A DNA stretch of 64,000 bases from contig JBJMQS010000001.1 in assembly GCA_045802605.1 (NCBI GenBank), positions 1 to 64,000 on the forward strand, written 5' to 3'. Of this stretch, positions 29,155 to 37,746 are shown in pieces (the stretch's first letter is position 1; the number at the start of each line of letters is the position of its first letter). The notes beneath the pieces were generated by a model. It was not told where the DNA came from, made no database searches, and saw only the letters and a program-made list of their open reading frames with translations. The position numbers were made by a program, and so were the translations under genes. This DNA comes from JBJMQS01 sp045802605. GTDB taxonomy: Bacteria; Planctomycetota; Planctomycetia; Gemmatales; Gemmataceae.

Positions 29155-29898
29155 TTACTTCGCCGCGATCGTCTGCGCCAGTGGTCGCACGATCGAGGGC
29201 AGAACGTGGCCGTCGAGCATTTCTTGGCCAATGCGCCGCTGGTTGAGATACGACTCGGCGAAGGTCTTGAACGGCTGCTTGCCCCAATATTGCCGGACGG
29301 TGAAATACACGCTGATCGGCGCTTCCGGGAATTGCCCGGTGCGCACTTGATAGGCGTTGGTGCGGGTCTCGACAGAGATCCGCGCTTGCAGCCTGCACTG
29401 CTCGTCGAGTGCCAGCATGACCGATGGTTCGAAGTTGATCACTTTGGTCGAAGGCAATTGCATGATCGGCTCGAACGGCGAGCCGACTGCCAATGCCTCC
29501 GCCACGACTTCATCGTGATTGCCGGAGTAAGCTAGGTCAAACACAAAGGTCGCGTCCAGGGCTTCGATGTCGAGCGGGCTGAAGTCAAGGTGATAAGGCG
29601 CCAACTCCAGCACCTTTTCGTGTTGTGCGTCGGCGTCTTCCACCGTTGGCGGATTGACATAACCCATGCAGAGCCGCTTGGCTTCGAGCGACACCCAGCG
29701 GTAGCTGCCCGACTCGCGGTCCTCTTCCAGAACGAAGTCGCCGTTTTCGCGCCGTTCGAACTCAGTCATCTTCGGAAACAGCTTTTGCAGGGCGTCGAAG
29801 AAATGCAACACGCTCTCCCGGCCCGTGGGCAGCTCGAGCTTCGTATTGAGATAAGCGTAGACGCCGAAGTCATCGCAGAACGGGCTATAAGGGTGCAT
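29155..29898 (-). CDS. Conserved hypothetical protein (Planctomycete-type)
   Basis: I do not recognise a named family with certainty. The 247 residues have no signal peptide or transmembrane helix, and the sequence looks globular and cytoplasmic (FDALQKLFPKMTEFERRENG, then LDIEALDATFVFDLAYSGNH). It converges on the NYN gene, ending 5 bases from it. The start ATG at 29898 is the first in the frame. Codon use matches its neighbours. It is a real gene of unknown role. Confidence 0.75.
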   Translation of the reverse strand: MHPYSPFCDDFGVYAYLNTKLELPTGRESVLHFFDALQKLFPKMTEFERRENGDFVLEEDRESGSYRWVSLEAKRLCMGYVNPPTVEDADAQHEKVLELAPYHLDFSPLDIEALDATFVFDLAYSGNHDEVVAEALAVGSPFEPIMQLPSTKVINFEPSVMLALDEQCRLQARISVETRTNAYQVRTGQFPEAPISVYFTVRQYWGKQPFKTFAESYLNQRRIGQEMLDGHVLPSIVRPLAQTIAAK

Positions 29899-30139
29899 CG
29901 GCGGGTTCCTCTAAGTCACGCGGGTGGGCATGGTCCGCGAGCGGAATTGGGCCAGTGCGCAGACAACTTCGAAGCTCCATTGTCGCTACGGTCAGCGATG
30001 GAGATCTAAGCGGGCTCAAAATCGGGGAATGGATCACTATTCCATTGTTCGTTTCGACCGTGCCGTTTGCAAGGCCGGCAGCGCGAAACCTGGCGTAAAG
30101 CTTTAAACCAGTGGGATTTGCAGCCGGAATAAGGTTCGC

Positions 30140-30156
30140 GCCGGCATCATGCCGGC
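30140..30156. other. Short perfect hairpin between two genes
   Basis: GCCGGCA-TCA-TGCCGGC, 7-bp arms with a 3-base loop, 23 bases past the stop of the TadG-like gene. No T run follows on the minus strand, so terminator function is weak. A second imperfect hairpin lies at 29975-30003. Confidence 0.4.
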
Positions 30157-30178
30157 TTGGGGAACAAAACGGAAGGGT

Positions 30179-31372
30179 TTACTGGGTCAATTTCGGAGTC
30201 GAAAACGTGGTAGCTCCGCGGGTGGTGCCGCTGCCCGCCGGCTTAAGCGAGCCACTGAGCCAAGTCACGTCGCCTTCGACGATCTTCGCCGCGGGCTGCA
30301 CGATGACCGAGCCGTTGGTGTCGGTCGTAGCCTGGATGCGAACAGCGACAAAGCTGACGATGTTGTAGTCGTAGTGCGAACCATTGCCGGTGCCGGCCGC
30401 GTAATTCGTCGGATCAGAGTTGTAGGCCTTAAAGAGAGGCATTAAATAAGTATCACCGGTGTGATCATTCACGGCCATGACGTCGCTGGCTTTCATGCCG
30501 GGGGCACCTTTCCAATCCCAGGCTGTCGCGTCATGGGAAGAGAGCGGGATCAAACCGTCACTGGAAATTGAGGTGACCTCTGACGAAGTCATACCACTAT
30601 CAATCCAGCGGCGAATGGTGCTGGCACTGTTGCTGGAGTCATCGAGAGATAGCAAACCGAAGTTACCGGTCGCTTTGATGCTGGGGTAAACCTTGATTTG
30701 CGGGTTGCCGCTGGCGTCGGTCGATATCGCACCATCGGGATTCTGGCCAGTGGCGACGAAGTTGTTCCAGTACGTCTCGTCATAGGTCATTGGCAACACG
30801 CCGCCGATCGCTGTTGGGAGGAAGCTATCCACGGTGCCGGAGTACAAGACCGCCGTTGCATTCGCCGTGAGGCTGGTGCTGGTGCTACCCAAAACCGGAG
30901 CGAAGAATAACCCGAGCGTGGTGTTGGCTGTTCCGTCTCGGCGCACAGTAACTTTCATGGTGTTCGGGTGATTCGCCGAGGCCGAGCTGTATTGCGTGAA
31001 GGTTCCTGTCGAATCGGTGTAGCCAAAGATCATGTCGCCATCGAGCAGGTTCAAATTGGAAACTCCGCCTGCGGTATTGGCGGCCGCCATGGCCCGGGCT
31101 TTCGTGCGGGCGGCCGTCATCGCGGCATTGGCTAAAGTGTTTTTTTGCGCTGCAGTGGCATTGCCGTCGTAGAAGAGCGGTAAGTTGTCCATCATCTGCT
31201 GGACACCCGCGAGCGCGGCGGAGTCTGCTGTGTTTTGCAGTTCGGCGCGAGTCAGCACAATCCAACTGATATCCACCGCGAAGGCGACCATCCCCAAGAG
31301 AAAAGTCAGCAATAGGGCCGCTAACACCGTAATGGCGCCGCGTCGGGTTTGTTGGCTGTGAAGATTGCGCAT
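30179..31372 (-). CDS. TadG-like Flp pilus assembly protein
   Basis: A 397-residue protein with the TadG N-terminus: a short basic start, RRGAITVLAALLLTFLLGMV, and the DISWIVLTRAELQNTADSAALAG motif typical of Tad_N domains that follow the membrane helix. The remaining part is Ser/Thr/Ala-rich and would be outside the membrane. It forms a tight group with two TadE-like genes (15 and 14 bases apart), all on the minus strand. No ATPase or inner-membrane Tad platform genes occur in the window. Confidence 0.85.
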   Translation of the reverse strand: MRNLHSQQTRRGAITVLAALLLTFLLGMVAFAVDISWIVLTRAELQNTADSAALAGVQQMMDNLPLFYDGNATAAQKNTLANAAMTAARTKARAMAAANTAGGVSNLNLLDGDMIFGYTDSTGTFTQYSSASANHPNTMKVTVRRDGTANTTLGLFFAPVLGSTSTSLTANATAVLYSGTVDSFLPTAIGGVLPMTYDETYWNNFVATGQNPDGAISTDASGNPQIKVYPSIKATGNFGLLSLDDSSNSASTIRRWIDSGMTSSEVTSISSDGLIPLSSHDATAWDWKGAPGMKASDVMAVNDHTGDTYLMPLFKAYNSDPTNYAAGTGNGSHYDYNIVSFVAVRIQATTDTNGSVIVQPAAKIVEGDVTWLSGSLKPAGSGTTRGATTFSTPKLTQ

Positions 31373-31387
31373 GAGTGTTAACTCCGC

Positions 31388-31819
31388 CTATTGATTCTGC
31401 TTCATCATCGTCAGAGCTTCTGATGTCACCGTGGACGAGGTGAACATCGGTGTGACCCAAGTCACGGTGCTCGACGGAACGCTGAGTGTCACTGAAATCG
31501 TGTCACCGGCTTTCGCGGTGGAAATATCGGCGGTGACGCCATTCACCTTGATAGTGGTCGTCACGTTGGATGGCGTGATATTGGCGGCCGTCAGGATCGA
31601 ACTGAGATTCGCTTTGACCCCGGTGTCGGTCGCATTGGAGAGAATCGCCCGTCGAGTTACTTCCCGCGCACAGTTGGTCAAGATGTGCTTGACCTGCACG
31701 AGTCGCGACAACTCGATCATGCCAATCCCCATCGCGGCGAGCACGGGCAAGATCACAGCCATCTCGACACAGGCCGTGCCGAGACGCTTCGTTATCGATT
31801 TCTTAGGTTTCAGGCGCAT
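31388..31819 (-). CDS. TadE-like pseudopilin protein
   Basis: A 143-residue protein with a basic N-terminus (KPKKSITKRL) and the TadE segment TACVEMAVILPVLAAMGIGM, in which the Glu after the Val is the conserved acidic residue of pseudopilins. The rest is Thr/Ser-rich with few charges. The ATG at 31819 places the hydrophobic helix near residues 16-38; the frame is open upstream only as non-conserved sequence. It lies between the other two genes of the Tad group. Confidence 0.82.
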   Translation of the reverse strand: MRLKPKKSITKRLGTACVEMAVILPVLAAMGIGMIELSRLVQVKHILTNCAREVTRRAILSNATDTGVKANLSSILTAANITPSNVTTTIKVNGVTADISTAKAGDTISVTLSVPSSTVTWVTPMFTSSTVTSEALTMMKQNQ

Positions 31820-31833
31820 CGGTGTTTTCCGGT

Positions 31834-32253
31834 TTACTCGTGGGGGAGGGTGAATTGACCCTTCAGGTTGCCGGACAGATAGTTGGAGCCTGGGAGCCAG
31901 GACACGTTCGCCACGGGAACCGTGACCGTCACCGTGATGGCTGTTCCCGTTGAAGCGGTCGAAGGGCTCGCCGACGCTCCGCCAACGAGCACCGAAGTCG
32001 AGTAACCACTGACGCCTATGCCTGAGAGATAGGAATCGACGGCAGTTGTCACCGTGCTGGTAGTCGCACTCGGGACCACACCGGCGCGGCAACCGGCCTG
32101 TGCGGCATTCGACAATAAGCCGGCGACCATGAAGCCGCGGCCGACTTCGATCAATCCCAGTAGGAACGTCGCGAAAATCGGAAACGCTAGCGCGAACTCA
32201 ACGGTATGAGTGCCGCGTCGCGGTGTCCGATTTTTCGCCTTGAAAAGGCGCAT
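31834..32253 (-). CDS. TadE-like pseudopilin protein
   Basis: A 139-residue protein with RRGTHTVEFALAFPIFATFL, again the Glu-containing TadE helix, and a downstream Ser/Thr/Val-rich domain. It is first in the minus-strand group TadE-TadE-TadG. The ATG at 32253 starts the basic leader (MRLFKAKNR). The upstream 290 bases separate it from a divergent MCE gene and hold the promoter region. Confidence 0.85.
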   Translation of the reverse strand: MRLFKAKNRTPRRGTHTVEFALAFPIFATFLLGLIEVGRGFMVAGLLSNAAQAGCRAGVVPSATTSTVTTAVDSYLSGIGVSGYSTSVLVGGASASPSTASTGTAITVTVTVPVANVSWLPGSNYLSGNLKGQFTLPHE

Positions 32254-32491
32254 TCGCGCATCCTCGTTATGGTTTGTGGCACGCTATGGTAACGCACATT
32301 GACTTGAACCGGCAGACAACCTCAGGTCGTTTTCTGGTATCCGCCTGTCCAATGCTCTGGCAGGTATTCGTAGCTTTGGTCAGAAAAATGCGTTAGTCAA
32401 ATCAAAATGCACAACACCTATATCTAAGGAAGATCGGGCAGGACCGGCGTGCACGTAGAAACCTGTAATTTCCGACGAATATCGCCTGGAT

Positions 32492-32520
32492 GTGTTGTGG
32501 CGATTCCGCACTGGTATAAT
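32492..32520 (+). promoter_or_regulatory. Extended -10 promoter for the MCE gene
   Basis: TGGTATAAT (32512-32520) is a perfect extended -10 element (TGnTATAAT). A weak -35 (GTGTTG, 32492-32497) lies 17 bases upstream. A transcript would start near 32527, with the ribosome site at 32533-32537 and the ATG at 32547. Confidence 0.55.
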
Positions 32521-32546
32521 GCCGCGGCGTGCCGGAGGCGTGCGAA

Positions 32547-33605
32547 ATGACCCGATCGCTATCGCGGTGGCAAGCTTCAATTGCCGGATTCGTTGTGCTA
32601 CTGGGAGTTGCAGCGGCGACCTACGGGCTCTTCGCCGTCGGCGATCGCCAGCGGCTCTGGTCGCCGCGTTTTACAGTTCACGTCGGCTTCGATCGTGTGC
32701 AAGGCGTCGGCGTCGGCACGCCCGTGCGGGTCCGCGGTCTGGAAGCGGGAGCCGTTGCGGCCATCGATCTCCCGTCGTCCGGCCGGCCGGACAAGCAATT
32801 GATTTTGCGGCTGGATTTGGACCGCCAATATGCCCATCTCCTTTTCGCTGACGCGGTCGCCAAGATTTTGGCCGAGGGCATGGTCGGCGGCCGGGTGATT
32901 GAGCTCGAGCCGGGCACGCCGGAACGCGGCCCGCTGGCCGATAGCACTGTGATCGCCTCCAAGCCAGTGCAGGATTTCAACGACGTCATCGACCAGGCGA
33001 TCGCCATGGTCGAGGATGTGAAAAACGGCAAAGGCACGCTCGGCAAAGTGATCAAGGATGACAAGGTCTACGACGAGCTTGCGGGCACTTTGTCGCAAAC
33101 AAAGTCCTTGATGAAAAAGAGCCAGGACGCCGCTGATGCGATTCAACAAGATGCCGAGACGCTCAGGAAACTGCCCATCATTCGGAGTTATGTCGAAAAC
33201 GAAACCGAGCTTTTGGTTCGCCACACTGGCCAGCGCCACCGCAAAGTGCTTCCGGCAGAAGATCTCTTCGAGCCGAGCCGAGCGGTAATCACCGACACTG
33301 GCAAGGCGAAGTTGGACGAACTTGGCCCCTGGCTCACCCAACTCCGGGCCAAAGACTCCGATGTCGTGGTCGCAGTGTACGCCGACGAAAAAGCGGGCCT
33401 GTCGCCTTCGGTGGCGCAAACCCTGACGCTGCGACAAGCCGAGGCGGTTGCAACCTATCTGAAAGACCAGCAAGGTGCCCACAAGCTCGGCTGGTGGTCG
33501 CGCCGAAAAGTGACTCCGGTCGGCCGGGGGCTACAACCGCCGCCGGTTGCGGAGACGGAGCCGCTGCCCGCAGGACGCATTGAGGTTATGGTTTTTGTGC
33601 CGTGA
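32547..33605 (+). CDS. MCE/MlaD protein with C-terminal OmpA-like domain
   Basis: A 352-residue protein. One N-terminal helix (residues about 11-28) is followed by the MlaD/MCE core (FTVHVGFDRVQGVGVGTPVR, then AKILAEGMVGGRVIELEPG), which in known systems binds and moves phospholipids. After a helical coiled-coil region (about 140-215) comes an OmpA-like region (residues about 245-352): LTLRQAEAVATYL matches the OmpA LSxxRAxAV pattern, but the usual TD..G motif appears only as VYADEKAGLS. GGAGG (32533-32537) is 9 bases before the ATG. No MlaE, MlaF or other MCE genes are adjacent. Confidence 0.8.
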   Translation: MTRSLSRWQASIAGFVVLLGVAAATYGLFAVGDRQRLWSPRFTVHVGFDRVQGVGVGTPVRVRGLEAGAVAAIDLPSSGRPDKQLILRLDLDRQYAHLLFADAVAKILAEGMVGGRVIELEPGTPERGPLADSTVIASKPVQDFNDVIDQAIAMVEDVKNGKGTLGKVIKDDKVYDELAGTLSQTKSLMKKSQDAADAIQQDAETLRKLPIIRSYVENETELLVRHTGQRHRKVLPAEDLFEPSRAVITDTGKAKLDELGPWLTQLRAKDSDVVVAVYADEKAGLSPSVAQTLTLRQAEAVATYLKDQQGAHKLGWWSRRKVTPVGRGLQPPPVAETEPLPAGRIEVMVFVP

Positions 33606-33610
33606 CTCGA

Positions 33611-34207
33611 TCACAGCCGCGGCATCCGCCCCGGCCAATTCGCTTGCAACTGTTGACGCGCCCGCATCCACCGCCGTTTGATGGTCGGCACCGATACGCC
33701 GAGGATGGACGCGGCGTTAGATTGTTCCAATCCCTGGTACCACAACAAATCCACCACTTCACGCTCGGATTCCGGCAGGTTTTCCACAGCGGTGTGAAAT
33801 TCCGTCCAGACGGCGATTCTTTCCCCATTCCAAGTCATGCCCGAGCCATCGAGTTGCATGTCCGGTTCGCCACCGACTTGCCGCCGCCCGGCCCCGCCGG
33901 GGCCGTAATAGTGCCGCGATAGGTCGATCAACTCCCGACGTATCTGGGTCGCCGCCAAACGGAAGAAATCCTTGGCCGAATTGATGGGCACGGCTTTGAG
34001 GGTTCGCAAGAGCCGAAGCGACGCATTTTGTTGCACATCCGCGGTTTCTTCAAACGTGTGCACTCGTTCGAAATTGCCGAGCATTCGATGCGTGAGCCGG
34101 CGAAGCCGCTCCTCCGCGTGCTGAAATAGCTCGCCCTGAGCGGCTTCATCGCCGGCCTGCAGCCGATCGATGCACTTTTGCACGTGGACGGTCGTGTCGC
34201 CCGGCAT
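33611..34207 (-). CDS. RNA polymerase sigma-70 family ECF factor
   Basis: A 198-residue sigma factor. Region 2 is seen in QNASLRLLRTLKAVPINSAK and FFRLAATQIRRELIDLSRHY, and region 4 in ESEREVVDLLWYQGLEQSNA with its helix-turn-helix SILGVSVPTIKRRWMRARQQ. It is an ECF-type factor of the kind abundant in Planctomycetes. I take the ATG at 34207; an in-frame TTG at 34222 is possible. It converges on the MCE gene with 5 bases between the stops. No anti-sigma factor is adjacent. Confidence 0.9.
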   Translation of the reverse strand: MPGDTTVHVQKCIDRLQAGDEAAQGELFQHAEERLRRLTHRMLGNFERVHTFEETADVQQNASLRLLRTLKAVPINSAKDFFRLAATQIRRELIDLSRHYYGPGGAGRRQVGGEPDMQLDGSGMTWNGERIAVWTEFHTAVENLPESEREVVDLLWYQGLEQSNAASILGVSVPTIKRRWMRARQQLQANWPGRMPRL

Positions 34208-34564
34208 GAGATTTCCCGACAATTTTTGGCGCAGAACAGCTTACAGAATAACCCCTTAGGTGGAAATTCCGAAATTATTTTTTATGAGCGTGATCCCTCA
34301 GCGGAGTGGCTCTCGCTGGTATGGGTGAATCCGGATCGAAGGGATGAGCCAAAGAACGAACCGGTTGCCCATTAATCAACCTGACTTGCTGCGAGGTGAA
34401 TCGCCCAGAGTGGACTTCCGTTAGCCTCAGTGGCTTCCGGGGCCCGGACTCGCAAACGAGCCCCGGAGCTTTCTGAAACAGGGGCGTCTGTCGTGTGGTC
34501 GGCAGACGTCCCTGGTTTTTTCTTGGCTCTTCGAATCTCCCCCGCCCGGTACACTAACCCGACC
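34208..34564. other. 357-base stretch between divergent sigma genes
   Basis: This region separates two sigma-factor genes that point away from each other. It carries no convincing reading frame. Its right half contains two strong hairpins and a T run (34433-34526, listed separately). No clear -10 was found in the left half. Confidence 0.5.
34433..34526 (+). terminator. Two-hairpin attenuator-like structure with T run
   Basis: Hairpin 1 spans 34433-34469 (GCTTCCGGGGC pairs with GCCCCGGAGC, inner CTCG-CAAA-CGAG). Hairpin 2 pairs CAGGGGCGTCTG (34479-34490) with CAGACGTCCCTG (34503-34514) with one G-U, and is followed by GTTTTTTCTTGG. It is a good intrinsic terminator on the plus strand, 39 bases before the sigma-like gene at 34565, with no plus-strand gene upstream for it to end. 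Confidence 0.6.
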
Positions 34565-35476
34565 ATGCCTGTCGTGGATCGGCGGTTGCTTCTGTTTCAC
34601 TTTTGCCGCCTCCAACGGCCGGGCATTCATTTGCCGTGGGCCGATTTCCATCGCCACCTCGATCGCACGCTGGCCCTGTACCAATCGAAAGAGCCGGGCA
34701 TCACTGAGCCGGTCTATCTCGATCAGCTTTACGCGCTGGATTGGTATGTCGCTGTCGCCTGCTTGGAGAACGATCGTGCGGCTTGGGAAGCGCTCTTTGC
34801 GGCGCGGACGGGCCGGGCGGATTGTTTGCTCGTCGATGCCCTGCGGGCCCGCGCGGGGCGGCTTTATCCTCGCGATGACGAAAAACAGGACAGCGCAGTG
34901 ACAGAGTTCTGGAGTCAGTTGCTCGCCAGCGAACATGGTCTGCCCATCTTGGCCCGCTACGACGGCCAACGGCCGCTCGTGCCCTGGTTAATCCGCGTAT
35001 TTCAAAATGCCCATATCTCTCGGCTCCGCTCCGAAACCACGTTGCGGCCCCTGCCCGACGATGATCTCGCTCAACCATTGCCCGAAAAGCCGGCCGAACA
35101 AACGCGCTGGCACGAGGCGTTTGTCCAGGCGGCCCGGCAGAGCCTCGCAGAATTGTCGGACACCGACGTGCTAATCCTGGGCCTGCGCCTACGCTACCGC
35201 ATGAGCCAACGGGAAGTCGCGAATCTCTTGCACGTGCACGAGGGAACCATTTCGCGGCAAACCGATCGGTTGCGCGACCGGTGTTTGGATTTCATTCGCG
35301 ACCGTCTGGCAGCCCAGGGGTGGAGCGGCGACGAACTGGAATCGCTCGTGCTTACGGAGATGGGTGCCGTGCTGCTCGATGAACCCCGGCTGGCGGCTGA
35401 TCAATTGGCCATGCTGCTGGCAGCCAAGGGAAGCGAATTGCCATCCAAGAGCCTTGGATCAACTCAGGAGGAATGA
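34565..35476 (+). CDS. Sigma-70 family protein (atypical)
   Basis: A 303-residue protein of the sigma-70 type, larger than a typical ECF factor. A C-terminal sigma region 4 is clear: VLILGLRLRYRMSQREVANL, then LLHVHEGTISRQTDRLRDR. The segment LARYDGQRPLVPWLIRVFQN resembles region 2. The first 90 residues resemble no sigma domain that I know. The ATG at 34565 is chosen over an upstream frame extension because the sequence before it contains the terminator. It overlaps the DUF4956 gene by one base (TGATG). Confidence 0.75.
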   Translation: MPVVDRRLLLFHFCRLQRPGIHLPWADFHRHLDRTLALYQSKEPGITEPVYLDQLYALDWYVAVACLENDRAAWEALFAARTGRADCLLVDALRARAGRLYPRDDEKQDSAVTEFWSQLLASEHGLPILARYDGQRPLVPWLIRVFQNAHISRLRSETTLRPLPDDDLAQPLPEKPAEQTRWHEAFVQAARQSLAELSDTDVLILGLRLRYRMSQREVANLLHVHEGTISRQTDRLRDRCLDFIRDRLAAQGWSGDELESLVLTEMGAVLLDEPRLAADQLAMLLAAKGSELPSKSLGSTQEE

Positions 35477-36165
35477 TGCTGGAGTGGTTCGAAAAAATTT
35501 GGGGATGGCTCCAAAAGATGATGGGGCCGGAGTACGAGTTCTCGGCGTCAGCAATGGCGGTGCGTTTAGTAATTGCATTTCTTCTGGGTGTCGGAGTTGC
35601 AGTGTTACATGCGGCCTTTCGGGCTGGAGATGGACGCCGCACGCATGGCTTAGGTACCAGCATAATTCTTCTCACGATCTTAGTGGCGATGGTGATTTTC
35701 GTGATCGGCGAAAGTCAGGCGCGTGCATTTGGGTTGGTGGGGGCTCTCGCCATTATCCGATTCCGGACGCCCATCTCAGATACCCGAGACACGTGTTTCG
35801 TGATTTTCGCCGTCGTAATGGGAATGGCGGTAGGAGCCCGACAGGGATACTATCAAGCCGCTTGGGTGGCATTACCTGTTATTGGCATCGCTTGCCTTCT
35901 CATTCGTGTCATTGGCCGTCCACCTGCAATGCCTGGCCGACTAAAACTCCGGCTATCGCCCGGCATCGATGCGGACGCCCTCCTTCATCCCGCATTGAAC
36001 AAAACGATTGCGCGCTACTCGCTTGAACGCAGCACCACCGGCAAAACCAACGGCGTGACGCTCGCTTACAAACTCTGGCTTTGCAATGGCACGGACCCGG
36101 CTGCTTTAGTTGACGGACTTCGCAGCAAGCCTGGCGTGCAAAAGGCCAGTTGGGCGGACCGCTAA
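35476..36165 (+). CDS. DUF4956 membrane protein
   Basis: A 229-residue membrane protein. The DUF4956 core is FGLVGALAIIRFRTPISDTRD, within about four transmembrane helices (near 24-42, 56-76, 86-95, 105-147). The C-terminal cytoplasmic part is about 75 residues long. AGGAGG (35466-35471) is 4 bases from this ATG and only 1 base from the overlapping ATG at 35473, so I take 35476. DUF4956 proteins are often found next to polyphosphate-polymerase VTC-domain genes in other bacteria; none is present here. Confidence 0.8.
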   Translation: MLEWFEKIWGWLQKMMGPEYEFSASAMAVRLVIAFLLGVGVAVLHAAFRAGDGRRTHGLGTSIILLTILVAMVIFVIGESQARAFGLVGALAIIRFRTPISDTRDTCFVIFAVVMGMAVGARQGYYQAAWVALPVIGIACLLIRVIGRPPAMPGRLKLRLSPGIDADALLHPALNKTIARYSLERSTTGKTNGVTLAYKLWLCNGTDPAALVDGLRSKPGVQKASWADR

Positions 36166-37721
36166 TGGGCGACACAATGCCAGTCACTGCCGAAGGAGAC
36201 AATCGCGTTCCGGGAGCTCGGCTGGCACTATCCCTTCTTCTCGCCATCAACCTGTTTAACTACATCGACCGCCAAGTGCTGGCGGCGGTTCAACCGAGCA
36301 TCGAAAAACAGTTCGGCCGATCGAAGGCCGAGATGGGAATGCTCGCCTCCATGTTTTTGGTTTCCTACATGTTCTTTGCGCCGGTTTTCGGCTGGCTAGG
36401 CGATCGCTTTGCGCGATGGTTCCTGGTCGGAATCGGCGTGATTGTTTGGAGCCTTGCCAGTGGGGGCACCGGGCTTGCTGAGACGTTTGGCATTTTGCTT
36501 TTGACACGTGCCTTAGTCGGCGTCGGCGAAGGCGCCTACGGACCGGTCGCACCAACGCTCATTGCTGACATGTATCCAGTTGAACACCGTGGGGCAAAAT
36601 TGGCCTGGTTTTACGTGGCAATTCCGGTTGGTAGCGCGCTGGGTTATGTGCTGGGTGGCCTCATGTCGGACCGTTTTGGCTGGCAATATGCGTTTTATGC
36701 CGTGGTCCCGCCGGGCATACTGCTCGGAATACTCTGTTTCTTCATGCGTGAACCCGCGCGCGGCGCGGCCGATGGAGTTATTCATCGACGGGCGAAGTGG
36801 TCCGATTACCGAGTTCTTTTACGCACGAGGTCATTCGTTCTTTGCTCGCTAGGAATGACCGCGATGACGTTTACTTTGGGTGGCGTCGCCATTTGGATTC
36901 CCACCTACTATTACGAGCGCGAAAGTTATTACCGAATCACGACCGCCTCTTATGAAGAAATGCGAACCCAAATCGCACCGCCACCCGATCGCATTTTGGA
37001 AGCGTTGGCGCCGGTGATGAAATTCTTCAGCGTTGAGCCGAATGTGCCAACGATCCCGACGGCAATAATTGCAAAATTGGAGCCGCTCGAGAGCCGCGAA
37101 TTCCATTCGATGGATGCATTCCGTGCGGGTCTGAGCGAGATTCTTGATCCTCGCGAAATGACCCTTTACCGGACCAAGATCGGCGGCGCCGCCCGTGACA
37201 AGGAAAAATCCGAGGCCCACGGTGCTTCTGAAGGACAGATTGGTTGGAAGTTCGGTTTAATCGTGGTGATTTCTGGATTGATAGCAACGCTTGCAGGCGG
37301 CTGGCTTGGCGACCGGCTTCGACCACGCTTTGGCGGCTCCTACTTCCTCGTCTCGGGAGTCGGCATGCTCATCGGCTTTCCATTCTTTTTGTTGGCGGTG
37401 GAAGCACCCCTACCCTGGGGTTGGTGGTTCACGGGCATTGCCGTCTTTTTCCTTTTCTTCAACACAGGGCCAACGAACACAATCCTCGCCAACGTGACTC
37501 ACCCCGCCATGCGCTCGACGGCCTTCGCCGTGAACATCTTCGTGCTGCATCTGTTGGGCGACGTGGCGTCACCGCCGATCGTCGGCTGGATCGATGGCTT
37601 TGCCAGCTTGCGCTGGGGAATGTTCGTGCTCTCCGGATCGATTTTGATTTCCGGTGTTCTCTGGCTCTGGGGTGCGCGTTACCTCGAACGAGATACCGCC
37701 CGTGCGCCGACCCGGCTTTGA
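36165..37721 (+). CDS. MFS transporter (Spinster-like) with large loop
   Basis: A 518-residue major facilitator with 12 predicted helices. The N-terminal half shows FNYIDRQVLAAVQPSIEKQF and GWLGDRFARWFLVG, the typical Asp/Arg loop 2-3 motif. Between the two halves (residues about 250-358) lies a non-membrane insert of about 105 residues rich in Glu, Pro and Arg. That is longer than the usual central loop. The start ATG overlaps the DUF4956 stop (TAATG at 36163-36167), so it belongs to the same operon. The substrate is unknown; Spinster-like transporters carry lipids or organic anions. Confidence 0.85.
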   Translation: MGDTMPVTAEGDNRVPGARLALSLLLAINLFNYIDRQVLAAVQPSIEKQFGRSKAEMGMLASMFLVSYMFFAPVFGWLGDRFARWFLVGIGVIVWSLASGGTGLAETFGILLLTRALVGVGEGAYGPVAPTLIADMYPVEHRGAKLAWFYVAIPVGSALGYVLGGLMSDRFGWQYAFYAVVPPGILLGILCFFMREPARGAADGVIHRRAKWSDYRVLLRTRSFVLCSLGMTAMTFTLGGVAIWIPTYYYERESYYRITTASYEEMRTQIAPPPDRILEALAPVMKFFSVEPNVPTIPTAIIAKLEPLESREFHSMDAFRAGLSEILDPREMTLYRTKIGGAARDKEKSEAHGASEGQIGWKFGLIVVISGLIATLAGGWLGDRLRPRFGGSYFLVSGVGMLIGFPFFLLAVEAPLPWGWWFTGIAVFFLFFNTGPTNTILANVTHPAMRSTAFAVNIFVLHLLGDVASPPIVGWIDGFASLRWGMFVLSGSILISGVLWLWGARYLERDTARAPTRL

Positions 37722-37746
37722 CATCGGCGCGTGCTAGAATGGACTC

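Noticed and set aside
34178..34375. Small frame in the divergent sigma-gene gap
   Set aside because: It overlaps the minus-strand sigma gene and has no coding features.
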